This document shows positions 18,523-27,267 of a DNA stretch of 64,000 nucleotides, piece by piece (position 1 is the stretch's first letter; the number at the start of each line of letters is the position of its first letter). Made by a program: the position numbers and the translations under genes. This DNA is from Chelativorans sp. YIM 93263 (GTDB lineage Bacteria; Pseudomonadota; Alphaproteobacteria; Rhizobiales; Rhizobiaceae): assembly GCF_028767125.1 (NCBI RefSeq), contig NZ_JAKCWP010000002.1:186001-250000 (forward strand), read 5' to 3'. Below the pieces are notes generated by a model. That model made no database searches and was not told the DNA's origin. It worked only from the letters and a program-made list of their open reading frames with translations.

Positions 18523-19692
18523 ATGGCGGGAAACAGGGAAGGCGACGGGATAAACACACGGCTCGCCCACATCGGCAACGATCCGCACGAATACCATGGG
18601 TTCGTTAATCCGCCCGTGGTTCACGCGTCGACCGTTCTCTTCCCCGACGCCGCGACGATGCGCTCACGCAATCAGAGATATACGTACGGCACGCGGGGTA
18701 CGCCGACAACGGAAGCCCTCGCGCAGGCCATGGATGAGCTTGAAGGATCCGCCGGCACCGTTATCGTACCCTCGGGCCTAGCAGCGGTTTGTGTGCCCTT
18801 GTTCGCGTTTCTGTCGGCGGGCGACCACGCCCTCATCGTTGATTCGGTTTATTATCCCACGCGAAATTTCGCCGATACGATGCTGAAACGTCTGGGTGTG
18901 GAAATCGAGTATTACGACCCCCTGATCGGCGAAGGCATTTCCAAGCTTCTGAAGCCGAACACAAAGGTTGTCTTTACCGAATCGCCCGGCTCGAACACGT
19001 TCGAAATTCAGGACATTCCCGCAATCGCCCAATCCGCACATGCGGCAGGCGCCGTGGTCATGATGGACAACACATGGGCGACGCCGCTTTTCTTCAAGCC
19101 TCTTGATTACGGCGTGGATATCTCTATCCATGCCGCAACCAAATATCCGGCGGGGCATTCCGACGTGCTTCTGGGCACGGTGTCGGCAAACGAGTCCTGC
19201 TGGAAAAGGCTTTTCGATACATTCTCCACGCTCGGTGCCTGCGCCGGACCGGATGACGTCTACCAGGTTCTGCGCGGGCTTCGGACCATGGGCGTCCGGC
19301 TTGGCCACCATCAGCAAAGCGCGCTGGAGATTGCCCGCTGGCTTGAAGGGCAAAGCGGCATTGCCCAGGTGCTCCATCCCGCACTCGAATCGCATCCCGG
19401 TCATGCGCTCTGGAAGCGTGATTTCTCAGGTTCCAGCGGCGTGTTCTCGTTCGTGCTCGATAGTGGAGAGCGCGAGGCACATGCGTTTCTTGACGCGCTG
19501 GAGATCTTCGGTCTCGGCTACTCGTGGGGCGGTTTTGAAAGCTTGGCGGTGCACGTTTCCCTTGACGACCGAACGATGGAACCGTCCTACTCTGGGCCCG
19601 TCATTCGCCTCCAAATCGGCCTGGAGGACCTCAAGGACCTCAAGGCGGATATTACCAGAGGCCTTGTTGCCGCGGGCGTGCAGTCCGCTTAA
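18523..19692 (+). CDS. metC: cystathionine beta-lyase
   Basis: 389 residues from the ATG at 18523 (GAGG eight bases upstream). An ATG at 18484 is also possible, but MAGNREGDGINTRLAH fits the family start. It is a PLP enzyme of the Cys/Met metabolism family that cleaves cystathionine to homocysteine, ammonia and pyruvate in methionine synthesis. Visible marks are NPPVVHASTVLFP, RYTYGTRGTPTTEAL, VPSGLAAVCVP, MMDNTWATPLFFKP and SIHAATKYPAGHSD with the PLP-binding lysine. It is divergent from aapJ, an arrangement common in rhizobia. xthA follows 30 bases later on the same strand. Confidence 0.93.
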   Translation: MAGNREGDGINTRLAHIGNDPHEYHGFVNPPVVHASTVLFPDAATMRSRNQRYTYGTRGTPTTEALAQAMDELEGSAGTVIVPSGLAAVCVPLFAFLSAGDHALIVDSVYYPTRNFADTMLKRLGVEIEYYDPLIGEGISKLLKPNTKVVFTESPGSNTFEIQDIPAIAQSAHAAGAVVMMDNTWATPLFFKPLDYGVDISIHAATKYPAGHSDVLLGTVSANESCWKRLFDTFSTLGACAGPDDVYQVLRGLRTMGVRLGHHQQSALEIARWLEGQSGIAQVLHPALESHPGHALWKRDFSGSSGVFSFVLDSGEREAHAFLDALEIFGLGYSWGGFESLAVHVSLDDRTMEPSYSGPVIRLQIGLEDLKDLKADITRGLVAAGVQSA

Positions 19693-19722
19693 GGGTCTTT
19701 CTCGGAACGTTGGATAAGCTTT

Positions 19723-20505
19723 ATGAAAATCGCCACCTGGAACATCAACGGCATCAAGGCGCGGATCGACAATCTGCTGCACTGGCTGGAGGACGTTCAA
19801 CCCGATATTGTCTGTCTCCAAGAAATAAAGTCGGTGGACGAGCAGTTTCCTCGCGAGCCCATTGAGGCGCTTGGATACCACGTCGAAACGAATGGCCAGA
19901 AAGGTTTCAACGGCGTCGCGCTCCTTTCGAAGCTGCGCTTTGACGAAGTTAGCCGCGGGCTTCCGGGCAATGACGGCGACTTGCAGGCTCGCTTCATCGA
20001 AGGTGTGTTTTCAACCGAAAAAGGTGCGTTAAGGGTTGCTTCGCTTTATTTACCGAACGGCAATCCGATCACCAGCGAGAAGTTCGAGTATAAACTTGGT
20101 TGGATGGAGCGGCTGGAGGAATGGACTAAGACACGCCTGGTGCTGGAAGAACCGCTGGTTCTGGCGGGGGACTATAATGTCATCCCTGAACCCCAGGACG
20201 CAAAATCGCCCGATAACTGGACCGGTGACGCTCTTTACCAGCCGGAAAGCCGTCAAGCCTTCCGCCGCCTTTCCTATCTGGGTCTCACGGACGCCGTTCG
20301 CGCCGTTACGGATGCGCCGGGGGTTTATTCATTCTGGGATTATCAAGCTGGCGCGTGGCAAAAGAACAACGGCATCCGTATCGACCATCTAATGCTCTCA
20401 CCCGAAGCGGCGGACCGTCTGGTCGCCGCTACAGTTCATAAGCATACACGGGCTTGGGAAAAGCCTTCTGACCATGTACCGGTCATTATGGAGATGGCGG
20501 CTTAG
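19723..20505 (+). CDS. xthA: exodeoxyribonuclease III
   Basis: 260 residues, the normal length. XthA is an AP endonuclease and 3'-5' exonuclease in base excision repair. Endonuclease/exonuclease/phosphatase family motifs: MKIATWNINGIKAR with the metal-binding Asn, VCLQEIKS (catalytic Glu), LAGDYNVIPEPQD (Asp and Asn), and NNGIRIDHLMLS with KPSDHVPVIMEM at the C-terminus (catalytic Asp-His). The ATG at 19723 begins the conserved first strand. The gene ends 3 bases before the stop of the convergent exoR-like gene, with no obvious terminator between them. Confidence 0.95.
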   Translation: MKIATWNINGIKARIDNLLHWLEDVQPDIVCLQEIKSVDEQFPREPIEALGYHVETNGQKGFNGVALLSKLRFDEVSRGLPGNDGDLQARFIEGVFSTEKGALRVASLYLPNGNPITSEKFEYKLGWMERLEEWTKTRLVLEEPLVLAGDYNVIPEPQDAKSPDNWTGDALYQPESRQAFRRLSYLGLTDAVRAVTDAPGVYSFWDYQAGAWQKNNGIRIDHLMLSPEAADRLVAATVHKHTRAWEKPSDHVPVIMEMAA

Positions 20506-20508
20506 CGC

Positions 20509-21300
20509 CTATTCGATCCCGTTGGTCAGGTAATCCTCCGCAAGGGCGATCGCCGTACGCCGGTCGGATTCACCGACAAGCGCAAAGGCCTCTTCCTGCA
20601 TGGTCCGGATCCAGCCCGTATCAGAAGGAGAGGCTCGTTCGAGAGCCGTTGTCATCAGCGCCAGCCCACGCACGACATGACCGCTGTGGAAAAGAAGGTT
20701 CCCAAGCGTGGCCTGTGCTCCCGCATGTCCCTTCTCCGCTGCAAGTTGCAGCCACCGAGCGGCCTGCTGCACGTTTCTCGCCCCGCCCTCGCCTTGAAGA
20801 AACATCTGGCCAAGCTCGAACTGCGCGTTTGGATTGCGGTAGGTGGCCGCCGCGCGCATATAATATTCTCGCGCAGCGGCGGGATTGGCCGTGACTGGGG
20901 CGTCAGGAATGCCGGTCCTCAGATATCCGGCAATCGCGACCAGCGCATCGGATACATAGCTTTCTTCGTGGCTGCCCGGCGGTACATCCTGACGGGCAAC
21001 CTCGGAAAAGAACCTGAACGCCTCGTAATCGTTGCGAGTGACTCCATCACCCTCGGCATACATGCGACCGAGTTTCCAGCGCGCACCGACCTGGCCGTTT
21101 TCAGCGGCGTAGCGGTAGGCTTCCACGGCCTCCTCTTTTTCACCGCGTTCATACGCTGAGAATCCGGAGCGAAACACCGCCAAAGGGCTCTGCCCCTCTT
21201 GTGCGACGCTTTCGCCATCGAACGCACCTGCCGGGGCCCCGCCCGCCAGGACGAGGGTAACGAAAAGCGCTCCGCTCGTTATGCGTTCAAATATCTGCAT
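20509..21300 (-). CDS. exoR: ExoR-like periplasmic Sel1-repeat regulator
   Basis: 263 residues from the ATG at 21300 (a GTG at 21321 would add seven). A signal peptide ([20 protein letters not shown]) is followed by Sel1/TPR-like repeats such as [37 protein letters not shown] and [17 protein letters not shown]. The order of these, together with [20 protein letters not shown], matches Sinorhizobium ExoR as I know it. ExoR binds the sensor ExoS/ChvG in the periplasm and restrains the ChvG-ChvI system, which controls exopolysaccharide, motility and acid response. The start lies inside the last codons of ilvD, so translation may be coupled. Whether it is the true ExoR rather than another Sel1 protein should be judged by full alignment. 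Confidence 0.75.
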   Translation of the reverse strand: MQIFERITSGALFVTLVLAGGAPAGAFDGESVAQEGQSPLAVFRSGFSAYERGEKEEAVEAYRYAAENGQVGARWKLGRMYAEGDGVTRNDYEAFRFFSEVARQDVPPGSHEESYVSDALVAIAGYLRTGIPDAPVTANPAAAREYYMRAAATYRNPNAQFELGQMFLQGEGGARNVQQAARWLQLAAEKGHAGAQATLGNLLFHSGHVVRGLALMTTALERASPSDTGWIRTMQEEAFALVGESDRRTAIALAEDYLTNGIE

Positions 21301-23011
21301 AGCAGTGGGTTTCTTTCTCACCGCCCGGATGAGTTACTGCGCCGTAGCGAGCTGAACCCACCGTCTGCGCATATTTCCAGATAGCGCCCGACTGATAGTC
21401 AGTCTCGCGCGAGGTCCATTCCTTGCGCCGGGTCGCAAGTTCCTCGTCGCTCAGATCGACGGTGATCGTCCCTTCAACGGCATCGATCGTAATGATATCG
21501 CCGTCGCGCAGCAGCCCGATCGGACCGCCGACCGCGGCTTCCGGTCCCACATGGCCGATGCAGAAGCCGCGCGTAGCGCCGGAGAAGCGGCCGTCCGTGA
21601 TGAGAGCCACCTTGTCTCCCATGCCTTGGCCGTAGAGCGCTGCGGTGGTTGCAAGCATCTCGCGCATGCCAGGACCGCCCTTCGGTCCTTCATAGCGGAT
21701 GACGAGCACCTCCCCTTCCTTGTAGCTGCGCTCCTTGACCGCTGCGAAGCACTCCTCCTCGGAATCGAAACAGCGCGCAGGTCCGGAAAACTTGAGATCC
21801 TTCATGCCTGCAACCTTCACGATCGCGCCGTCGGGAGCCAGGTTGCCCTGCAGGCCGACAACACCACCCGTCGGCGTGATCGGCTGATTGGCTGGGCGCA
21901 CGACGTCCTGATCGTCGTTCCACGGTACGCGCTCCATGTTCTCGGCGATAGTGCGGCCGGTCACCGTCATGCAGTCTCCATGGAGATAGCCGTGCTCCAG
22001 AAGCGTCTTCATCAGAAGCGGAATGCCGCCCGCCTCGAACATATCCTTCGCGACGTATTTTCCACCTGGCTTCAGGTCCGCGATGTAAGGCGTCTTCTTG
22101 AAGATCTCGGCGACATCGAAGAGGTCGAACTTGATGCCCGCCTCGTGGGCAATGGCCGGCAGGTGCAGCGCGCCGTTGGTCGAACCGCCTGAAGCGGCGA
22201 CAACGGCCGCAGCGTTTTCGAGCGCCTCACGGGTAACGATATCGCGCGGTCGGATTTGCTTCGCGACAAGTTCCATAACCTTTTCGCCCGAGGCGTAGTT
22301 AAAGCGGTCGCGCATCTCGTAAGGTGCCGGCGCGCCGCAGGAATACGGCAGCGCTAGGCCGATCGCCTCAGCGACAGTCGCCATCGTGTTAGCGGTGAAT
22401 TGGGCCCCGCAAGAGCCGGCGGACGGGCACGCTGCCTGTTCGATCTCCGTCAAGTCGTCGTCGGAAATCGAGCCGACCGAGTGCTGGCCGACGGCCTCGA
22501 AGACGTCCTGCACTGTGATCTGACGACCGCGATAAGAGCCGGGCAGGATCGAACCGCCGTAGATAAAGACCGAGGGGACGTTGAGCCGCACCATCGCCAT
22601 CATCATACCGGGTAGCGACTTGTCACAGCCGGCCAGGCCGACCAAAGCATCGTAGCAATGGCCGCGCATGGTCAGTTCGACGGAATCGGCGATCACCTCG
22701 CGCGACACGAGCGAGGCTTTCATGCCCTGATGGCCCATCGCGATACCGTCGGTCACGGTGATGGTCGTGAACTCGCGTGGTGTACCGTTTGCGGAGGCGA
22801 CGCCTTTTTTTACCACCTGAGCCTGACGCATCAGCGAAATGTTGCAGGGAGCGGCCTCATTCCAGCACGTCGCAACACCGACCAGCGGCTGGTCGATCTC
22901 TTCACGGGAAAGTCCCATGGCGTATAGATACGACCGGTGCGGGGCACGAGATGGCCCTTCCGTAACATGACGACTGGGCAGTTTTGCTTTCGAAATCGCT
23001 CGAGCGTCCAT
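21287..23011 (-). CDS. ilvD: dihydroxy-acid dehydratase
   Basis: 574 residues from the ATG at 23011, which has AGGTG just upstream; a GTG two codons earlier is the alternative. IlvD dehydrates 2,3-dihydroxy acids to 2-keto acids in the synthesis of isoleucine, valine, leucine and pantothenate. The iron-sulfur cysteines are seen in [24 protein letters not shown] and [14 protein letters not shown], and [14 protein letters not shown] and [19 protein letters not shown] are also typical. The last 14 bases overlap the exoR start, suggesting that both are made from one transcript. Confidence 0.95.
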   Translation of the reverse strand: MDARAISKAKLPSRHVTEGPSRAPHRSYLYAMGLSREEIDQPLVGVATCWNEAAPCNISLMRQAQVVKKGVASANGTPREFTTITVTDGIAMGHQGMKASLVSREVIADSVELTMRGHCYDALVGLAGCDKSLPGMMMAMVRLNVPSVFIYGGSILPGSYRGRQITVQDVFEAVGQHSVGSISDDDLTEIEQAACPSAGSCGAQFTANTMATVAEAIGLALPYSCGAPAPYEMRDRFNYASGEKVMELVAKQIRPRDIVTREALENAAAVVAASGGSTNGALHLPAIAHEAGIKFDLFDVAEIFKKTPYIADLKPGGKYVAKDMFEAGGIPLLMKTLLEHGYLHGDCMTVTGRTIAENMERVPWNDDQDVVRPANQPITPTGGVVGLQGNLAPDGAIVKVAGMKDLKFSGPARCFDSEEECFAAVKERSYKEGEVLVIRYEGPKGGPGMREMLATTAALYGQGMGDKVALITDGRFSGATRGFCIGHVGPEAAVGGPIGLLRDGDIITIDAVEGTITVDLSDEELATRRKEWTSRETDYQSGAIWKYAQTVGSARYGAVTHPGGEKETHCYADI

Positions 23012-23256
23012 GATCACCTAATGCTGCGAAAACGCAGCCTCTCTCTTCCGACACGCTTCTTCATTGTGGCGCGCCAAGCATATTGCGTGCGCCGGGTTTA
23101 TGGCGGGAAATTGACGTCGTCCCCCGCCGCCCTTGTAGCGCATTGTATGTTTTATGACTGTTGCCGATTCGCCACAGATCGTGTGGATGTAGAGCCGCCG
23201 ACCGACATATGCGAAAGCCGGCGAGACAGTTTCTACCCGATGGTGAAGTTCCCGGC

Positions 23257-23967
23257 TCAGCGAACGAAGGTTACGAACTCGTCCAGATCTGCGCGCTCGC
23301 TGCGCAGGCGGTTTTCGGGTTTGGAGCTATCCTCGTAGCCGAGAGCCATCCCGCAAACGACCACCTCCTCATCCGGAATTCCGAGAATGGGACGGATAAA
23401 CCGGTGATATGGAGCAAATGCCGCCTGAGGGCAGGTGTGCAGTCCCCTCGCCCGCGCAGCGATCATGATCGACTGCAAAAACATGCCGTGGTCGACCCAC
23501 GATCCCTTGTTGAGCCGCCGATCGATGGTGAAGATCATGCCGACCGGTGCATCGAAGAACACGAAATTGCGATCATGCTGAGCTCGCATGCGCTCCACCT
23601 CGCGACGGCCGATCCCAAGAAGCCGGTAGAGCGCATAGCCGACCGCGCGGCGCCGGCTGAGGTATGGCTCGAAGAACTTGTCCGGATAATATTTGTATTC
23701 GTCCCAGACTACCTTTTCCGGACGTATGCCGGAGGAAAGGATGGCCTCGGAAAGCCTTTCCTTCGCCTTACCGGTGGTCACATACGCCTTCCAGGGCTGC
23801 ATATTCGTGCCGGATGGCGCGCGCGAGGCGACGCGCAGAATGTCCTCGATGGACTTTTCATCAACTGCGTCGGGTAAAAAAGCACGGACAGAGCGACGTG
23901 ACGTAATGGCCTCATCAACGAGCACCGCGGCCTTCGCGTCCGTTCTTCTCTCGTCCGGTGCCAACAT
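23257..23967 (-). CDS. nitroreductase family FMN oxidoreductase
   Basis: 236 residues from the ATG at 23967, with GAGGA eight bases before it; a GTG at 24033 would add 22 weakly conserved residues. The FMN-binding marks of the family are present: AITSRRSVRAFLPD near the start, RVASRAPSGTNMQPWKAYVT (about 45-65), and the C-terminal GLHTCPQAAFAPYHRFIRP and VVVCGMALGYEDSSKPEN. Members reduce nitro or quinone compounds with NAD(P)H; the true substrate is unknown. It is divergent from the XRE-cupin regulator gene, whose binding motif may lie in the shared gap. Confidence 0.85.
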   Translation of the reverse strand: MLAPDERRTDAKAAVLVDEAITSRRSVRAFLPDAVDEKSIEDILRVASRAPSGTNMQPWKAYVTTGKAKERLSEAILSSGIRPEKVVWDEYKYYPDKFFEPYLSRRRAVGYALYRLLGIGRREVERMRAQHDRNFVFFDAPVGMIFTIDRRLNKGSWVDHGMFLQSIMIAARARGLHTCPQAAFAPYHRFIRPILGIPDEEVVVCGMALGYEDSSKPENRLRSERADLDEFVTFVR

Positions 23968-24024
23968 GCTGTCGTCCTCGGGGTCGGCCGGCCTCAAAGC
24001 GGTGCTCACGCCGGCGCCGCGTGA

Positions 24025-24033
24025 AATTCCCAC
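24025..24033. promoter_or_regulatory. AATTCCCAC motif upstream of the nitroreductase and XRE regulator
   Basis: This 9-base sequence recurs exactly at 24716-24724, before the aminotransferase gene. Here it lies about 58 bases upstream of the nitroreductase ATG and about 52 bases upstream of the regulator ATG. It may be an operator for the XRE-cupin protein encoded next to it. Support is limited to the repeat and its placement. Confidence 0.3.
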
Positions 24034-24085
24034 TTGATTTTTTCATACAGGCCGGTTTGATGAATATCCAGAGGGAATTTTCATA

Positions 24086-24685
24086 ATGTCCACGCCTCTT
24101 TCCGACAGCGCCGAGCCGGACCTTAAAGGAAATGCTCTACGCCTTCTCGCTGGCGATATTCGGCGCTTGCGAAAGGCACGCGGTCTGACTTTGGCAGGTT
24201 TGTCCGCACAGCTTGGGCGCTCTGTCGGATGGCTCAGCCAAGTCGAACGGGGGATCTCCCTGCCGAGCCTGGCCGACCTCAAGGCTTTGGCCAATCACTT
24301 TCGAGTTCCGGTCAGCTTCTTTCTCAGCCCTGATGAGAAGGACGAGGGTGAGGCACAGGTTGTAGTTCGCGCACATAGGCGCCGCCGCCTTGCCGCCGGC
24401 CAGATGGGCGTGATGGAGGAATTACTCTCGCCCGATCTGGGCGGTCGCTTCAAGATCATCCGCTGCGAGTTTGCAAGCGGAACCGCTCAGGCGCAGCCGC
24501 GCAAGCGCACAACCGAGGAAGCCGGCTATGTGGTGTCAGGCAGTTTCGAGCTCGAAATCGCCGGTCGCTGGTATCAGCTCGAGGAAGGCGACAGCTTCCG
24601 CGTCCGCGAGGAGACGTATTGCTGGCGCAATCGCGCCGACGCCCCGGCGGTGATCATCTGGGTCGTCTCTCCACCTGTTTACTGA
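24086..24685 (+). CDS. XRE-family transcriptional regulator with C-terminal cupin domain
   Basis: 199 residues. An N-terminal helix-turn-helix (about 19-73: IRRLRKARGLTLAGLSAQLG, then SVGWLSQVERGISLPSL and LKALANHFRVPVSFF) is joined to a cupin-2 domain (about 125-195: EEAGYVVSGSFELEIAGRW and LEEGDSFRVREETYCWRN). Regulators of this type sense a small metabolite with the cupin, often an amine, amino acid or sugar derivative. The neighbouring aminotransferase gene, 86 bases downstream, is the likely target. A 9-base motif is shared by both upstream regions. The effector cannot be deduced. Confidence 0.9.
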   Translation: MSTPLSDSAEPDLKGNALRLLAGDIRRLRKARGLTLAGLSAQLGRSVGWLSQVERGISLPSLADLKALANHFRVPVSFFLSPDEKDEGEAQVVVRAHRRRRLAAGQMGVMEELLSPDLGGRFKIIRCEFASGTAQAQPRKRTTEEAGYVVSGSFELEIAGRWYQLEEGDSFRVREETYCWRNRADAPAVIIWVVSPPVY

Positions 24686-24715
24686 TCTCATCGCCCGAAA
24701 CGCTGCGGGCTTGAC

Positions 24716-24724
24716 AATTCCCAC
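24716..24724. promoter_or_regulatory. second AATTCCCAC motif, upstream of the aminotransferase
   Basis: Second copy of the motif at 24025-24033, 48 bases before the aminotransferase ATG. It overlaps a GACAATTC element (24713-24720) that is repeated at 24748-24755, and a TTGACA sequence (24711-24716) that could act as a -35 box, though no good -10 follows. A regulator bound here would cover the promoter. Confidence 0.3.
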
Positions 24725-24771
24725 GCATTGACGGATCGCCTTGGCTGGACAATTCTCGATTGGGGAACCGC

Positions 24772-25962
24772 ATGCCGAAGCCTTCAAAACGCATTTCCGG
24801 GCTCATGCCTTCCGGCAAGAACGGCTGGGAAGTTCATATTGAGGCGATGACGCGCAAACAAGCCGGTGAGGACATTCTTATGCTGTCCGTCGGCGATCAC
24901 GATTTCGATACACCCTCACCCACGATTGAAGCATGCGTGGACGCACTGCGGAGCGGCTATCATCATTATATCCAACTTCCCGGGCTCCCCCGCTTAAGGG
25001 ACGCTTTGGCCAGGCTTTCCACCCGGTGCACGGGCGTCGAGACGTCATCGGAAGAGGTCATCGTTACCCAAGGCGGACAGGGGGGCCTGTTCGCCACCTG
25101 CCAGGCATTGCTGGACCCCGGCAGTCATGCCATCATCATATCTCCCTATTACGCGACCTATCCGGGCACGATGCGTGCCGCCGGCGCAACCGTTACCGAA
25201 GTACCGGCTTATGCGGAGGATGGCTTTGAGCCGAGGGCGGACGCCATTGCCGATGCCATCCGACCGGAAACGCGCATGATCCTGATCAATTCGCCGAATA
25301 ATCCGACAGGGGCGGTCTATTCGCGCGAAACTCTGAAAGCGATCGCCGAACTCTGCCGCCGTCACGACCTATGGCTGGTTTCGGATGAGGTTTACTGGAC
25401 CTTTTGCGCCGGCCGTGAACACATCTCTCCCCGTTCGCTCCCCGGCATGAAGGAACGAACCATTGTCGTGAACTCGCTCTCCAAAAGCCACGGGATGACA
25501 GGCTGGCGGGTTGGTTGGCTCACCGCCCCTGCGGAAATGATTGAGCAACTCACCGCCCTGAACCTCGTCTCCAGCTATGGTCTTGTGGATTTCGTTTCCC
25601 GCGCAGCGATAATAGCTGCGGAAAACGATGCCGGTGTGCAGGAGATTGCAGCGCGCTATGGCGCACGCCGACAAATTTTCCTCGAGGCGATCGGTGACCT
25701 CGAAGGCGTTACCGTTCGCGGATCGGACGGCGGAATGTATGTCATGCTGGACATCTCGCAGATAGAGCGCGATGCCGAAGCGTTCGCCCGGGCACTGTTG
25801 GAAAGCGAGAAGGTGGCGGTTATGCCGGGGCCCAGCTTCGGAGAGGCCGCACGGGGTCACATTCGTATCTCCATGACTCAGGAGGAGCCGGTACTGCGCG
25901 AGGCAGCCGGCAGGCTATGCCGCTTCATCGAGGCCGCAGGGAGCCGGGAGGCGGCGGAGTAA
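24772..25962 (+). CDS. class I/II aminotransferase (AruH-like)
   Basis: 396 residues from the ATG at 24772, with GGGGA six bases before it; a TTG four codons upstream is less likely. A fold-type I PLP aminotransferase: DILMLSVGDHDFDTPSP near the start, INSPNNPTGAVYSRETL (about 180), LVSDEVYWTF and VNSLSKSHGMTGWRVGW (about 230-246) containing the PLP lysine. The pattern of the first 100 residues and the SLSKSHGMTGWRVGW region recall arginine:pyruvate transaminase AruH of Pseudomonas, so an arginine or related amino acid is a reasonable guess for the substrate. The XRE-cupin regulator is immediately upstream. Confidence 0.85.
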   Translation: MPKPSKRISGLMPSGKNGWEVHIEAMTRKQAGEDILMLSVGDHDFDTPSPTIEACVDALRSGYHHYIQLPGLPRLRDALARLSTRCTGVETSSEEVIVTQGGQGGLFATCQALLDPGSHAIIISPYYATYPGTMRAAGATVTEVPAYAEDGFEPRADAIADAIRPETRMILINSPNNPTGAVYSRETLKAIAELCRRHDLWLVSDEVYWTFCAGREHISPRSLPGMKERTIVVNSLSKSHGMTGWRVGWLTAPAEMIEQLTALNLVSSYGLVDFVSRAAIIAAENDAGVQEIAARYGARRQIFLEAIGDLEGVTVRGSDGGMYVMLDISQIERDAEAFARALLESEKVAVMPGPSFGEAARGHIRISMTQEEPVLREAAGRLCRFIEAAGSREAAE

Positions 25963-25967
25963 CGGCT

Positions 25968-26294
25968 TCAGCGCCGCAAGCGCAACCACCAGTCGTTCCG
26001 ATCTCTCGTATCCACTTCGCAGGTGTAACCGATTGCGCAACCGGCAGCATCACGCGTGTCAACGTAAGCGCGCCTGGTAATATAGCCGATAGGGCAAAAA
26101 CGTTCGCTGGAGACGAATCGATCATACGTATGGCGACCAGTGGTCAGAACAGCTGCGCCCTGTTGTCGTACGAGCGAACGTGCCTCTCCGCAGCTCATGT
26201 TCCGCACATCCGGACGGCCTTGTGCCTGTGCGAACAACGGCGAGAGGACCAGCAATCCAAGTCCCAGGGCGAAATATTTAGAGAAGCCATTCAT
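25968..26294 (-). CDS. small secreted cysteine-containing protein, unknown function
   Basis: 108 residues from the ATG at 26294, which has GGAG six bases upstream; an ATG four codons earlier is possible. A signal peptide covers about residues 1-25 (FALGLGLLVLSPLFAQAQG). The mature part of about 80 residues holds four cysteines, in MSCGEARSLVRQQGAAVLTT, RFCPIGYITR and AAGCAIGYTCEV, so two disulfide bonds are likely. Similar small exported proteins are widespread in rhizobia without a known role. It is convergent with the aminotransferase gene, 5 bases away. Confidence 0.75.
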   Translation of the reverse strand: MNGFSKYFALGLGLLVLSPLFAQAQGRPDVRNMSCGEARSLVRQQGAAVLTTGRHTYDRFVSSERFCPIGYITRRAYVDTRDAAGCAIGYTCEVDTRDRNDWWLRLRR

Positions 26295-26473
26295 ATTCAA
26301 CTCCATTTTGCCCCTTGCCGAATAGGTGAAACGGTTTTATCTGCGGCGAGATTCGGCCGTCGGGCATTTTCCTGTACTCACCGCGGCGGTTTCCTTCAGA
26401 TTTGGCCGATCATGGCATAGCATCGCCCTGGCCGTGTCTAAAGATTCAGCGATTCCGTATTTTTAAGAATAAT

Positions 26474-27265
26474 ATGGCCGGAACACCTGCTCCTTTAATA
26501 TCGTTCGATCTCGCGGAACTGGATCCGGAGGGCACAGCGCTTTTCCTGGATTTCGACGGAACGCTGGCCGATTTTGCCGAACGGCCAGACGCTGTTTCGG
26601 TTCCGCTTCCTACACGCAAGGTGCTAGCCCGCCTTGAAGAAAGCACGAGCGGAGCGCTGGCCATAGTGACGGGACGGCCAATAAACGATATCGACCGCTT
26701 TCTGGCTCCCCTTCGACTGCCCGTTGCCGGTGTTCACGGGCTCGAGCGGCGGACCGCGGAAGGTAAAATCAGTACCGAAGCAGTGGATGAGCACGTAATC
26801 TCGTTGATCGCCGGCAAGCTGAAAGAGTTTACCGATCGGAATCCTGGAACAGTGTTTGAGACCAAACAGGGGTCGATTGCGCTTCACTTTCGCCAACGCC
26901 CGGAGCTTGCCGAGGCTTGCTCAGAAACGGTGCATGAAGCCGTTGGTGACCTGAAGGGTTTACATATCCTGCCTGGTAAGATGGTGATCGAAGTCAAAAG
27001 CGGACGTGCAACAAAGGCTGATGCAGTCGCCGCGTTCATGGAGGAATCTCCGTTCCGCGGCCGCCTGCCACTTTTTGCGGGGGACGACGTGACCGACGAA
27101 GACGCCTTTCATGAAATTGCGCGAGAGAACGGCGTATCCATCAAGATCGGCAATGGAGACACCGCCGCAGGGTACCGCAGCGAAAATACCGACGCTTTTC
27201 GCAAATGGCTCGGGCGGCTGGCAGATAATTTCGACGCTCGGCAGTTGACAAAACAAGGTTCATAA
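26474..27265 (+). CDS. otsB: trehalose-6-phosphate phosphatase
   Basis: 263 residues from the ATG at 26474. OtsB removes phosphate from trehalose-6-phosphate to give trehalose. It is a HAD-superfamily enzyme: motif I FLDFDGTLADF with Asp26 and Asp28, motif II ALAIVTGRP, HGLERR at about 90, and motif III-IV LFAGDDVTDEDAF. The open frame extends 24 codons further upstream with no conserved sequence. The stop is two bases before the GTG of the GH15 gene, and otsA follows that, so the three form an operon. I found no GGAAC-type stress promoter motif in the 180 bases upstream. Confidence 0.92.
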   Translation: MAGTPAPLISFDLAELDPEGTALFLDFDGTLADFAERPDAVSVPLPTRKVLARLEESTSGALAIVTGRPINDIDRFLAPLRLPVAGVHGLERRTAEGKISTEAVDEHVISLIAGKLKEFTDRNPGTVFETKQGSIALHFRQRPELAEACSETVHEAVGDLKGLHILPGKMVIEVKSGRATKADAVAAFMEESPFRGRLPLFAGDDVTDEDAFHEIARENGVSIKIGNGDTAAGYRSENTDAFRKWLGRLADNFDARQLTKQGS

Positions 27266-27267
27266 TC

